Source of the DNA: Salvator merianae
Taxonomy: Eukaryota > Chordata > Lepidosauria > Squamata > Teiidae
Assembly: GCA_003586115.2 (NCBI GenBank)
Contig: QVOM02000034.1
Span: 128,437,936 to 128,501,935, forward strand
DNA: 64,000 nucleotides
Direction of reading: 5' to 3'
The notes beneath the pieces were generated by a model that saw only the letters and a program-made list of their open reading frames with translations, made no database searches and was not told the origin of the DNA. The position numbers and the translations under genes are program-made. Positions 13,126-25,969 of this stretch are shown piece after piece. Each line of letters starts with the position of its first letter. The first letter of the stretch is position 1.

Positions 13126-14409
13126 CTACAATTTCAGAATAGCAGCAGAAGTACCAGAATTATGTTCTCTCTCACTGTTGGATGGAGGGTGTGTTAATTC
13201 CTGAAACACAGTTCAGTAAATTTGTTCAGTATAATGACTCCATGTCCTGTAATATATCGTACCACCATTAAAGGCATTCCTATATACAGTTTATTCGTAA
13301 TACAGTGTTGTAATTGCGTTCACAGGATTAACAGATTCTAACTTGTAGCCTTGCCAAAGAATGAACTGACAATTAGACACATAAGGTTTAAAAACAAAAA
13401 AATTCACTTACAGGTTCCCCACCCTGGCCCCTACCCCCAACAAAAGTACCACAGGAGTATTTTAAAAACTCATGCCTAAATGGTACCATTTTGCTATCTC
13501 CCTACTGTAGAAATTGACCATGATAGAAAACTTTATTTAGACTACCTGGTGTTGGCGGGGGAAGAAGATGAGGAGAAGTTAAGAATGATAGCTAAAAAGG
13601 TGTGAAAAGTGAATATAACAGATACTACACTCGATTGTAGCCAAAAGGTCAAGAAGCAATGAAAAGACAATACGCCCATATTCAAAAGAAACTAAAGAAA
13701 CAGCCAGCATAAGGGTCTGCATTCCTTCCACTGTGTGACTTATTCCTTCTGCACACTTCTCCATGCCCAGATTGTATAAATGAAGCCTTCATGATAAACC
13801 TCAATGTATGTTACACCGTTACCACTCATCCTTGAGAGGGTACCACCTCTCAAAGGCAAGCACCATAAAGAGTACATCTCGTACCTGCCGGCTGCACGTA
13901 GTAAATATTGAAAGCTAGGCAGAAATGCAAACTGAAGCACTGGATTCCTTTCATGAACAATCACCTGGATTGGAATTCCTGCTCTGCTACCTAGTCTGCA
14001 GAAAAATGCATTGCTCGGGGCATTTTCTTTCTTAACATCCCCATCATTACACAGACAAGGAAGGGCGTATAGGAAAGGTTAAATCGAGCAGAGACACCCT
14101 CAGATGTTTTCTGTCTACTATTCCATGCCTCATAGACAGACCAGCCCTTCAAAACTTCCACCAGAGTATTCACAAAGTTCATCCAGAAGAGAGAAAATGC
14201 AGGACTAAAGAAATTAGATATGAATTTACATTTAAACAACAAACAATCCCAGCCAAAAGAAAAGTATTCACAATATATAACAACACTTTTATCATAAATG
14301 TAAGAAAGTCTTCTCTAAGGATCGTTTCTACTATATTTTCTGCACTGACTTCTATTTACCAGAATCAAAAAATCTGCAGAAAAAATAAAATTACTTGTTA
14401 ATGTATTTC

Positions 14410-14545
14410 CACAAGATTTATTTATTTATGTTTCTAGCCTGCCCTATACCATGGCCTCCACATAGGTTGCAACAGTTAAAACCAGTAAAATAAGACCAAA
14501 ATTAAAAATAGTTAAAAACCATTGAATATTTAAAACTTCACAGGG
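14410..14545 (-). mobile_element. L2-type LINE 3' end, minus strand
   Basis: TTATTTATTTATGTTTCTAG, then CCTGCCCTATACC and A-rich blocks with AAAACCAGTAAAATAAG, in the same order as the other reversed L2 3' ends in the window. Confidence 0.55.
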
Positions 14546-15409
14546 CAACACAGTACTAGGAAGGTGGCAGCATCTCTCACACTTGGTATGTTCATGAAGG
14601 GGGTAGACATGCATCTTTTGCAGATGCTTTGATTTAGATTCCTACACAGACCAGAGGACTGAACAAAATAGCCAGAATGGTTCATTTCACCTTCATGATA
14701 CAACCATTAAAATAAACAATGGTAAAGTCCAACTAGCCAACAGCCTGTGGTAAACAACAGCCATAAAAGATACAAACATTTTTAAGAAAACAAACTTGAG
14801 GTCCTGTTCAGACTTTTTCTTATTTTTCTGCAAAGGCTCTGCAAACAGTACCTGACACCTACATTTCAGTGGGCACTTTCTATGCACACTGTGTGCTTTA
14901 TGTGTTATTATTAGCTAAGAATCTGAGTTTCACTTTCTTTTATGTATTTTATTTTTATCAATATTTTACTTTTGATTATTTACAAGCTTCTGTGACTGTA
15001 AAAAACTACTTTTACTTGTAGTTCATGCTCAGACAAAAAAGCTACTGAAAAATTCCTTTAGCTGATCCTCCATATTGCTAAATGTCTAAAATGGGGCTGA
15101 TAGAAAGCAGCTTTTGAGGAACCATTTGCAGTAAGCCTGGACAGGGCCTTGGAAAATGAACGTATGGTTGTACTACACCATCGCTTCCATTCAAATTCAT
15201 TCATCTTTATTTCTGCTTGCTTCTCCGATCTACAGACTGACAACAGGGGCTAGATATAGCCTAGCATTTCCAGGTGCCAGCCATTCACGTTAATACCAGA
15301 ATGATTTTGTGTGCATACCTGCACATCCTAATTTAGCTTTTGGTAATTCAGAAGATGAATTCAGTGCATAGCACAAGTAGCTATAGGCAGAAAAGGGGTG
15401 GGTTTTTTT

Positions 15410-15435
15410 GCTTGCTTGCTTGCTTGCTTGCTTGC
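15410..15435. repeat. (GCTT)n microsatellite
   Basis: Six to seven GCTT units following a T run. Confidence 0.95.
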
Positions 15436-15824
15436 AGCTATCTTTTGCTGAAACAGCCTTCTAAACATCCTATTTTCCCATTCAGGATTTTACTGAACAG
15501 ATAAAATGCCACCAACACTTTCCGGAAGATCAAGTCATTTTAGGTCTCTCTCTCACACACACACCTTATCACTGTGGAGAAGGCTTGCACTTATCTGAAG
15601 CAGGTCCCTACCGTATAGTTTTTCAGGAAATAGCTAAAAAAATGCTTATTTACCCAGGCATTCTTTATATGTGTGTAGCCCTCTTGGGTTTTAGTTTTTA
15701 GCAATTTGTACTCTATATTCTTACATGTATTGCATTTATGCTGTATTTTTGATCAATTATTTTAGTATGCATGGAATTTTATATTTTTATGTATCCGGAT
15801 TTTTTAATATATTGAAATACACAG

Positions 15825-15895
15825 AGTTGGCTGCAAGTCCCTTGAGCTCCTTGTGGTAGTAAGGTGGAATAGAACTGTGATTAAATAAATGAAAA
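15825..15895 (+). mobile_element. L2-type LINE 3' tail
   Basis: Terminal block GCAAGTCCCTTGAGCTCC ... AAGGTGGAATAGAA ... AAATAAATGAAA, typical of an L2 end. Confidence 0.45.
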
Positions 15896-16214
15896 TCAGG
15901 TGCAAATACACTCCCATTCTATATTAAGTAAGAGTATCTTGGGTTTAATCTCTTGGAATGGCTCTGGCAGCACCAAACCACTAGAGTAGTGCAGCTAATG
16001 CTACTACTACAAAGGCCCTGTTTGCTACTGAGGCCATAACATCCCATAAGCACCACTGACAATCACTACTGCTGATAGCATTCTGTGCGAGTGGTTGGGA
16101 ATGTAAGGAGAGGGACATATAGAAGTCAGGAATTTACTCCATGAAAATCCCAATTCCATCTGCATGCTGTGCCACAAGCACCCCTGGTAGTTCATGCAAA
16201 TAAACACAGTTTTA

Positions 16215-16584
16215 TTCTTTTCTCTGTCGCACAACACTAGGACCAGGAGGCACTTTATGAAGCTGATGGGTAGGAGAGTTAGGACTGACAGTCATCGGTC
16301 TATGGAATTTACTACAGGAAGAGGCGGTGACAGCAATTAGCCATAAGAATTTCAAGAATGATTTGGACAGATTCATGGAGGTCAGGTATATCAATGGCTA
16401 CTAAAATGGATGCCTAGGTACTGCCTCCAAAGGCCACTTGCAAGGAGTCAAAAGCAGGTGAAGGTTTTGCTTTTTTATTCTGCTTGGGAATGCCCAGTAC
16501 AATTGGTGGGCCATTGTGTGAGATAGGATGCTGGACTAGATGGGCAGTGGCCCAATCCAGCAAAGCTCCTCTTATGTTCTTATG
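16215..16584 (+). mobile_element. CR1 LINE 3' end, plus strand
   Basis: About 370 bp of CR1 3' region: CGCACAACACTAGGACCAGG, TGGACAGATTCATGGAGG, ATCAATGGCTACT, then GGATGCTGGACTAGATGGGC, and the octamer-like terminus CTTATGTTCTTATG. This is the best-preserved lizard-type CR1 3' end here. Confidence 0.88.
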
Positions 16585-16593
16585 TCAATCATC

Positions 16594-16605
16594 GGGGGGG
16601 GGGGG
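16594..16605. repeat. poly(G) run, 12 bp
   Basis: Uninterrupted run of 12 G directly after the CR1 terminus. Confidence 0.95.
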
Positions 16606-17249
16606 AATACAACTCTGGCTTTAAATATGATTCATATTATGACCATTCAGTTGCTTAGTTGCTTGGTTTTTTTTAAAATGGAAAACTTCCCAAAGAGGAA
16701 ATTAAGGTCAAATAGAAATAAGTTTTCTTTAAATACTGTATACATAGTATACCATGTCAGTGTCCTCTTGAAAACTGTTTCAAATAACTCTAGAAAACTA
16801 GCAACAGCTTGCAAAATAGTTCCACAAGGCTTGTAAACAATCATAAAGCTTCCAACAGTAATTGAAATATCACAAGCAGATATTCCTGCAGCTGTATCAT
16901 GACTGCTCCAACCTTTTAAATTCTTCTGCCAATGCTAAGTATTACAACCATCAGTTTCCATCACACAAACAAAAACTCTGCATGCTGGACAATTCAGTGT
17001 GTTTTGCTTTAGCTTCCTTACTGGTCATCTGCTTTAAGTTAACCTGTAAATGAACCACAACATATGAATCTAACAAACTTCTCTTCAATAAACCTGGGTT
17101 GGGGACTTAGCAGTTCAGAGTTCCAGGACTACGCCAGTGCTGGCTGCTCTCAGCCCCCTCAGTGTATGTGGACACCAGGTACCACCTAAATGTTAAACTT
17201 GATGAGTTCAAAAACAGGAACACCCCAATTTAGCAAAAGTTGAAATTTT

Positions 17250-17540
17250 AACATATCAAATTTATGTATTTATTTATTTGCATTTTTATCCCAGGGTCTC
17301 AGGGCAGGGTTATAACGATCAAAACAGAATGTAAAATGCACACACTAAAAACAGTTACAGTGCCTGAAAGTGGGGAGGGGAAAGCTGTTTCCATAGCCAA
17401 AGACAATGCTAAATAGGCGAGTATTCACTGCTCACGTAAAGATGTAAAGTGAAGATGCCTGACACACCTCAGGGGGGAGACTATTCCATACTCTGGGGGC
17501 CACCACTGGAAAGGCCTCACGTTCTGTCATTTCTTTGAAT
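17250..17540 (-). mobile_element. L2-type LINE 3' end, minus strand
   Basis: TTTATTTATTTGCATTTTTA, CAGGGTCTCAGGGCAGG, and later GACTATTCCATACTCTGGGG and CACTGGAAAGGCC, the reversed 3' region of reptile L2. A second similar copy is at 56280-56760. Confidence 0.65.
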
Positions 17541-20224
17541 TTTGTAACCTGTGAAATACAGGTGTTTCACGCTAGACCAGCAGCTAGAGAAGTGCTTTGA
17601 AACCAAAACTCTTCTTTCAACCCTCCATCCACCCACCACCCAGTTGTGTGAAACTATCTTCCAGGAGCCTTGCATAGTTCAGCAATACTCTCCTTGTTCA
17701 GCTTTAGTTATGTAGATTATGTAGAATCTAGTAACTCACAAATCACATGAGGGTGTTTTGTTTTGTTTTGTTTTAAAAAATTCACTTGCTTTACTGCAAG
17801 CTTTCACTAGTCAATGCAAACTCACACCCATGAGCTTGCAGACAATTCTAGCATAGCTGCCTTCCTGGCATTCTAGCTCTCTAAATTTCTTGGAGGAATG
17901 TTCCACCTGCTTACAGACAGAAGCATAAGCAAAGCCCACCACCTCAAAACTATGCCAATGGGGGAATGATGGTCTACTTCCATGTAAAAGATCACAGCTA
18001 CCTACTTCTCCCTTGAACAAACATCCCTTCTTATATGGCATCACCCACGCCAGCATTTTACCATGTAAGCTCTCAATGACATGCTTACTCACCACTTTAG
18101 AATGCAGAAATGCAGATACTTTTTCTGTTCTGTGTTCCACTATGAAGCTTTTACCAGATATTCATTTATTTTATTACTATTTTTGTTCCTCCAGCCCTCT
18201 TCGTCCAACTTACAGGCAAGCCAAAAGCCACCCTAATTGCAGCAACAGAGAGGAGAGAAAAATAGCCACAAGGCTCTTGTAGACATTACAACTCACTACA
18301 ATAGGTGAGTTAATGGAGTTAGTGGAGATGGGCAGACTGAAGCCAGCTGGTTAGCTCAAAGCAAGGACTGAGACTAACTCGGGGTTATCCTAGTATACTG
18401 CAAAAATATGCTAATAAATGTATAATGCAATCCAGAAAGAATGCACAATAGGTTCAAATATGGAGGGGAGGCAAGAATGTATATTTGTTTGTGTTTACGT
18501 GTGTGTGTCTGCATCTATAGGATGATTTCCCTCAACACTAAAATTTGCTCTAAATCATGGATTCCCAAACACAGGATGGGGGGGGGGGGTCCCTTAAGAA
18601 GCATAAGAGGGTTAACTGAAGGAGTTTTGAGTCCATCAGAAATCACGCTACAAGGATGAAATCATAAATTTGTTGATCATGAATAATATAATGCTACAAA
18701 ATAAAATGCAAATGGACAGGACAATAAGCAAATACAAATTTCAATTTAAAAAATTAATTTGATGCAGTTTGAAACATGTGGGTAGGAGGGTGGGTGGAAG
18801 ATACCAAAAAGCCTACGAGCCGCTACCTACGTGGTTTAGTTATTTTGTTTTGTGTCTGCTATAAATTCTCACTGTACCTCTTCATATGACACAGCAATGT
18901 GATACATATGTCACCATTTTCCGCATATACCTCCAGGGTGCACAAAAAGCTATGTAATGGGCGGGGGGGGGGAGAGGGACTTCATAAAAGCAATCACACA
19001 ACTGATGCAACTTGGAATATTTGTACCATTGCTATTTTTACTGTTTATCATGATTATGGATTGGCTTTTGGCTGCCAGCGTGAACATTAAAACAGAGAAA
19101 ATTGAAGTTAGGTTTTCAAAATACTTACATTCCCTTTGTAAATGATACATATTTAAGCACTTCCTCCCTGAAAGGATAGATGTTGAATATGTAAGAAGGC
19201 CACTCTGGGTGTGAGAAACTAGTTGTATGTATAGATGTCTGCATAACCAGCCTGCTTAAAAAGCCGAGGAGCAGTGATTCGTGTAATGCAATTTAATCAG
19301 TTAACTCATGCCTGCAGAAGATATGCAGAAAGGAGAAACTACTCCAGAAGAGCCCTAGACATCATGTGTGTCCAAATACCTACGCTCTTAAGAGAACAGC
19401 AGTTTCTTCTGAAAGTATCACATAAAGCTAAAAAACTTCCCCTTGGTATATACTATATTATAAAAGGCCCAGTGTTTACTCAATCAATTCTACAAGCTAA
19501 ATTAGTTTCTCGGACATCTGAAAACAGTAGTCCCAAGTTACTAATCCACAGATCTTTAAAAGATGGTTTAAAAACATTTACACAATAGCTCCAGCTATAG
19601 CTTCTACCCGAAAAGAGACAGCAAGGGAGAATTGCTTGCTCTGATTTTTGCACCTCACTTTGGAGCAGCAATACCCAAAGAAAAAGAGAGAGAATGTTCT
19701 GCCACACCCAGAAGCTCAGAGCTCAACTCCATTCTTCTTTTCTCCTTCATGCATGATTCAATTCAAGGTTAGCCAATGTGTGCATAATCCATTATAGTCA
19801 GTGAAGTCAATTTTCCCATGGGTTTGCATAGAATTGCAGCCTTGTAGTGTCTCATGTACAATTGAAACTTCCTCTTCAGACCTGAGTAACACTTCCTCTT
19901 TATTGCCTTTCCTTCCACCCCATCAGCCCCAGTGAGCATCCAACACTAGTGCTCACATATTAGGTACTGACTACGAGCAAGGAGTATGAGCTATTCATTC
20001 AAAAGTATCTATATGCATTTATATGCTTTATTAAAACCCAGAGGTTAACAAGACTAATTGCGACCTCCAAGCCCATATGTTGCGAGCATATGTTGAGAAT
20101 CAGGTGGCAGCGGTAGCCAGGAGCACTCACCTCCATCTCTGACTGGTTCACCAGTTCAGTCTTTCATGGACAGGGGCAACTAGACACCAGTTATTCATAC
20201 ACTGATAACCTCCAGGTTAGATTG
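17541..20224. other. unassigned intron DNA
   Basis: Contains a (TTTTG)n stretch near 17757 and the poly(G) runs at 18578 and 18963; otherwise nothing recognised. Confidence 0.55.
18578..18589. repeat. poly(G) run, 12 bp
   Basis: Uninterrupted run of 12 G; a further 10-G run follows at 18963-18972. Confidence 0.95.
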
Positions 20225-20825
20225 TGTAATACACCCTACATGGGGCTATGGTTAAAAACAGTCCAAAAGCTGAAATTAGTACAGAATGTTGCAGCTTGAC
20301 TGCTGATGAAAGTTTCTGGACAGATAAACATCATGCTAGTCTTGAAAGATCTGCACTAGTTAGCTATACCCTATCAAATCTAATTCAAGGTGTTGATGTT
20401 AACATACTGAACTCTAAATGCCTTGGGTCCCAAGTATCTGAAGGAGTGCCTTCTCCAGTATCGAGTTCTCTGGGTATTAAAAATCACAAAGGGAGGCCCT
20501 TCTTCTTGTTCTACCACCATCAGAGGTGCAAGGAGTGTTGGCATATGAGAGGGCCTTTCTGTGGAGGCCTGTAACTTTAACAGCCTCCCAATGCAGGTAC
20601 ATCAGGCAGCCATGTTATATGGCTTTTAGGGCCATGATAAAACACACCTCTTTCCCTAGACCTTTGAAGTTTAGTTTACTCTAAACGTTGTCATTCCAGG
20701 GAGGAGGGCTTGTATTTTAACTATGTTTTAAACTGCTTTATAGATTTTAATTATTTATTGACTGCTGTGATCTGCCCTGGGACCTTCAGATGAAAGAAGA
20801 GATATGTTTGAAAAATTAAATAAGT
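20225..20825 (+). mobile_element. L2 LINE 3' part, plus strand, decayed
   Basis: Resembles the C-terminal end and 3' UTR of an L2 reverse transcriptase. The translated order (VQKLKLVQNVAA-like, then LKDLH, then LIQGVDVNILNSKCLG, then the 3' UTR) parallels the copies at 26800 and 63270. It ends with CTGCCCTGGGACCTTCAGAT and an AAATAAGTAAATAAA tail. Stops and frameshifts are numerous. Confidence 0.75.
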
Positions 20826-20969
20826 AAATAAACTTAGAAGGCCTGCTGTAGTAATTATTTCCTCTTTAACATTAATATAAGCAGGTGTAAAATAGAATAT
20901 TTGTTCTGATGTATCCCAGGGATTCCAAGATAAGTATCTTCACCTCTGAAGCTACAGAGGCACACGCAG

Positions 20970-21063
20970 CCAATCACAGTCTGAAAATGGCTGCTGCGAG
21001 CGACCAATCAGGGCCATGGAAAGCCAGGCCTACAACTGGCCAATCAGTGAGCCGCACCAATCA
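20970..21063 (+). promoter_or_regulatory. cluster of four CCAATCA boxes (putative NF-Y sites)
   Basis: CCAATCA occurs at 20970-20976, 21004-21010, 21040-21046 and 21057-21063, all in the same orientation, with AAAATGGCTGCTG between the first two. It lies about 20 kb inside LAMC1 intron 1. It could be an intronic enhancer or promoter, or a relic of a mobile promoter such as an LTR; no LTR ends were identified. Confidence 0.5.
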
Positions 21064-21767
21064 TCAAGGGAAGGCATTACCAGATTCAAAGATGAAGAAA
21101 AAAGAATGAACAAATGGAGTGGGATTTTGAGTGCTCTGCGGTTAACTTGTTTGACCCACTTTTTTGTGCATCTATAGATGGAGTGATTCTTAGTAAAGGG
21201 GTGACTGAAAAAGTCCTATTTGATGGCACCTTAAATGCTGCAGCTTCAAGCTTGGACAAAAAGGACCTTCCAGTTTTGCAAGTTATCAACTTCCTTTTCA
21301 GCTGACTGTCTGCAATGTATGATGTGTAGGGATGGAATATCCCAGAAAGTGCGTTTTGCCAGACAGAGCACTCCAGAAGATCTGATCCTGCACCTACACC
21401 TCACAGTGGTGTAGTCCTCACCTACAAGGATAACAGAGAGCTAGCACCATAAAGAATCAGTTCTCAGCTCTGCAGTAGGGCCTGATTGTCCTACAAGAGC
21501 AAATAATCTCACACTAGGTACCTACTTTCTTGATGTTGTAGAATGAACAAGTCACAGACACATGTGAAGAAAATTGTCTCCCATCCCCAAGTTTTCACAT
21601 TTCTACTCACAGGATTTTCCTATTTCATTCTTTGTCTATTCCTGAAGTTTGCAACCAGCATATGCAATATACCAAAAACCCAGGGGGGAATAGTATCTCA
21701 AAAACACCTTAGAAACAGTAACATATGGTCCTCATTTTCTTATCCCATCTCTAATCCTCCTTTTTTA

Positions 21768-21860
21768 GCCTAGAATATTCAGGAAAAGGGGAAGGGGCAG
21801 ACTGGTGTGTGAAGGATGCCACCTATGAACTGTCTCTGAGCTGCAACAGAGAGGGCTTTT
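21768..21860 (+). mobile_element. GGGGCAGACTGGTGTG-family repeat, fragment
   Basis: CCTAGAATATTCAGGAAAAGG and GGGGCAGACTGGTGTGTGAA align with the repeat at 11750-11865. Confidence 0.6.
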
Positions 21861-22256
21861 TTTCCTACTGTGTGAGAATCCAGTCCCATAGCAGCTTAGA
21901 GCTAAAGGAAGAAAGGTCTGGTTTAGCATTTGATCACAAGTTATCTTAAAAATTGTGCATACTGGCCTTTAGCCCCAAATTCTGTTATTCTATCATAGTC
22001 ACTACAGTGTTAGAATGCTAGCAAGCCATTAATTGAAAGGGGAGGAGAAAAGAGAAAGTGTTGCTGTAGTGACAGAGCAGATGCCATAAATTGCTCTCCA
22101 ATTTAAACGATGCATTCCAACACTGACAAGCTAGAGTAAACAGAATCATGAAGGCCCATTTATACGACATACCAAAGAGATAAAGGGGACTGAACTGATC
22201 CAACCAAAATGACTTTCCAAAAACAGTATCGTACTTAACAATAAGAAAAAGACTCT

Positions 22257-22550
22257 CATAGATAAGAAGACAGGTCCTGCTGGATCAGGCCACAGCCCAT
22301 CTAGTCCAACATCCTGTCTTACCCAGTGGCCCACCATCTGCTTCTGAGCATTCTTAAGCAGAAGACAAAGGCAAACCCTTCATCTGCCCTCAACTCCCTG
22401 CAAATGGCCTTTAGAGGCATCCTGCCTGTCACTCCACCCTGAAAGTGGTACCTAGGTATCCATTCTAGTAGCCATTGATACACCTGACCTCCATGAATCT
22501 GTCCAACCCCTTCTTAAAGGAATCCAGGCTAGAGGCCATCACAAATGATA
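22257..22550 (-). mobile_element. CR1 LINE 3' end, minus strand
   Basis: Reversed CR1 3' terminus: CCTGCTGGATCAGGCC, CCATCTAGTCCAACATCC and CCATTGATACACCTGACC. It is nearly 300 bp long and faces away from the CR1 at 22790-23137. Confidence 0.88.
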
Positions 22551-22789
22551 TTGCTTGTATTAAAGGGCAGGACAGGCATTGTGCAAATACCATAGGTCCT
22601 GGTACCATGAGCCCTTGAGATGTCCACTGTCAAAGCTTCGCAGTGACAAAGAAGGAAATGCAGCCTATTGTGCCAAATTACCTCTTAACTAATTTTTACA
22701 CCAGGGTTGAGGCAGCTTCCTTCTCCTGAAGATCTGAGTGAATTCCTTCTGGAATTGTGTCCCTCTTCCAAAAGCTAAATCCTGGATAA

Positions 22790-23137
22790 ATCAGGACTGG
22801 CCAAAGGAAATCTTTTTTTCACACAATGCATAGTTAAACTTTGGAATTCGCCACCATGAGATGTGGTATCAGCCACCAGCTTGCATGGTTTCAAAAATGG
22901 TTTGGACCAATTGACGAAAGCCATGGCTATCAATGGCTATTAGCTCTGATGGCAGCAGGTGGTGGCCTAACTCCGAAGGCCAGCCACTGGCAGACTGCAG
23001 GCAGAATAAACTGTGCGCTTATGTCCTGCTGGTGGTCTTCCTTGTGCAGCTGCTGGCCACTGTGAGAGTAAACTACTGGACTAGATGGGCCCTGGGTCTG
23101 ATTCCATGGGACATGCTTATATTTTTTATGTTCTTAA
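22790..23137 (+). mobile_element. CR1 LINE 3' end, plus strand
   Basis: TTGGAATTCGCCACCATGAG, CTATCAATGGCTATTAGC, GGACTAGATGGGCCCTGGG, and terminus TTTATGTTCTTA. It sits 240 bp from the oppositely oriented CR1 on its left. Confidence 0.85.
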
Positions 23138-24469
23138 ATAAAAGAAAATAAATCTAATTAGCATCTAGCATCCTACCATGCTTTACACTTGAATTCTACT
23201 GCACTATAAGATGGTGATTCATAACTCCCCAAAGCTGGCCAAAGATAAAACAAGGTTCTCCTGCTGCCTGCAAAGTTTCCAAGATTGTTCCTTATTTGCT
23301 AACTGCCCTTTCTGTCAGCAAGTGTCAAGGACAATTATCTTGTCCCTCACTGAAAACTACACAAAACTAAAAGAAAAACATGAAGGTTTTCAGTCCCCTG
23401 GAATCACAATTTTAAACACTCCCTTCCATCATATCAATGTCCTAAACATGTCAGGCACCCATTTTAATTACACTGGATCCAGCTTTCACATAGCAGTCAC
23501 AGAACTGCGCTAAAATCTTTATCTGTATGCATACCACTCTTTCCTTCTGTTTTGCTTTTGTCTCAGAGGGGGAAATGGCCTGGGGAATGCAGGCCCCAAA
23601 ATGTTAGCAACCCCTCTATTAAAGGTTATGTTTTGAACACAAAAGATCCTTGACATTTTCAGTTTAAACCTTTACGGAGCCACAGCCAGACAAAACAGAT
23701 TGTACAGGCTTAGATAAATACCCTAAGTATAGTGCATCCCTCCATCTTCTTTATCTACAGAACACCTGTAGAGCTGCCTGCAGCCAGAAACATGACCACA
23801 GCTATTCTATCCTTTATGGAACAAAGCAGCGGGAATTTTAGAAGAACCCAAATCCTGAAATCACACACTATGCAGAACAATTATATCCATTAAATGCTAA
23901 AAGCCACAACAGCATTAACAAAGTAAAGAGCTGAATATGTCCACGCATACAAGTGGTACCATTCTGCAAAACTTTTACAGTACAGCATACGAGAACCCCA
24001 ATGTTTGAGAGTCAACATCTAATTCACAAGAGATAGTAGAGCATTTTATTTAAAAGCGAACTGTAAATAGAAAGGTTCCATAAACTCACTAGGTACCTTA
24101 AATAACACCAAAAGGGGATCAAGTAAACAAACTACTACTGAGTCAACAGAAAAGCCATCATATCTAATACAACAGCTAAAAGGTGAAGGGAGCAGTTCGC
24201 TCCCCACACACAGACAACCAGAGCATCCAAGAAAACTCAGTTGCTTGACAACCATTAGGGACTATGTTGTCGCCACTCACCTATCACCCATCTAACATCA
24301 CCACATATACCCACACTAGATGCCACAACAGTACCTTCACTCTATCAGTCTTATTGGCATAGTCAGGGATATACCTGCAACAGCAACTTTTAGGAATTCA
24401 ACAAGCAGGGATTTGAACCCCATTATGACACTGACAATTCCTCACTTTGAGCTCACAAGTACAAAATCT

Positions 24470-24600
24470 GTGCAAATCCGTTATTGCAGGATATCACCCC
24501 AATATCCCGGGGCTATGTTGGGATTGCCACAGACATGTGTGGCAATCCCAACACATTTCCAGGATAATCCTGGGTTTTACATCTTGTCTGGATGCAGCCT
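24470..24600. mobile_element. 197-bp-class MITE, copy 2, left end lost
   Basis: The right end TTGTCTGGATGCAGCC matches the family. The centre is a perfect inverted repeat, TGTTGGGATTGCCACA (24516-24531) against its complement at 24538-24553, with a 6-nt loop. Confidence 0.7.
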
Positions 24601-25969
24601 AACTGCATAAGCTGTCTACAGTTTCCTGAGTGAGACAGAACATCAGCAACTGAGGAATAGAACTCCGAGTCAAATAAGGTAAACAGAGAACTTAACTCCA
24701 TTCACCACTTTTCCTTTGACTGTCAAGTTACACTGTATCCAGTGATCTTTTGCAATGATTTAGGAGAGGGGTGCTACATTTTAACTAAATCTGAAGCAAG
24801 GCCTTCCCCAAAGCCTTCCAGGTGATCTAAACTAAAATTCCGATCCCATTTGTCAACAGACTATGCTTGCCAGAACTGATGTAAGCTGTAGCCCAAAACA
24901 TCTTCTGAGTACCAAATTGGGGAGAGGTGATCTACACTATAATAGTAAGTGTACCAAATAAAGGAAAACTGAAAATAGAACCAGCCCACATTAGCTTGTC
25001 TACTAATGCCTTTAAAATTTAGCGGAACAAAAACCACAATATACTAAACCAACGATTTTATTGATTGCAAGAAACCACAGGCTTACAAATAACACTTTTC
25101 ATGAATTTTGAGATGCAAAAGGTCAGTAACTCCTTGGTGGAACTCTGGAAAGAAAAAAAGGCATCCATCCATTCTTTACCAGGGGCTCTGAGGTAGAGTG
25201 TACCAAACATCACTGGGAGTTTTGTGTTAATAGTGCTCTAAACAACAAGAAGTTCACTATAAATCAGTTCACTACAGATCCCAAAACAAAATATTCATTA
25301 TTTTTACTACAAACTAATACGAAATAGCTGAACTAATTTTAAAAATATATGTATACTGTATACATAAACTTGACAACATGTAACATACAATATATAACAC
25401 AAAAAAATGCATGCACTAATAATATCTGTAAAAAGGCTTCAAGCACATTATAGGATATTTAAGTGTTTTATTAATAATATTCTTAATATCTAAGGGCTAC
25501 TGTACCACTGAACTGAGGACTAGCGTATTGACATTCAAGGATCCTAACTACAGGCCTTATATTTTGAAAAGCAGAAAAATTACCACTGGGGAAGGCCTAT
25601 AGGGCCAAAATGTATTTGGCAACAACTGACAACAACCTTGTCAGAAGTTGGGTACAAACTTGAAGCTTGGCTATTTGGCAGCAGTTGATAAAAACAGTGC
25701 TAATAATCAGCTAATTATTAGTAATCGTTTTGATAGCAGAAGTTACCCAGAGAACATTGGTGGATTCCTGTATTATAAGGGTTCAACTTTCTCTTCAGAT
25801 ATTGTTGGTGATTTTTTTTTCTTGTGTTACATATTGTGTGTTATATATTGTCAAGTTTACATATATACATACGTATGTACGTACATACATACTTAAGACT
25901 CCAGCTGCAAAAAATTTGCAAGGCACTCTCAGAATAAAATTGCTCAGATCTTCATGGAATTAAATGCCC

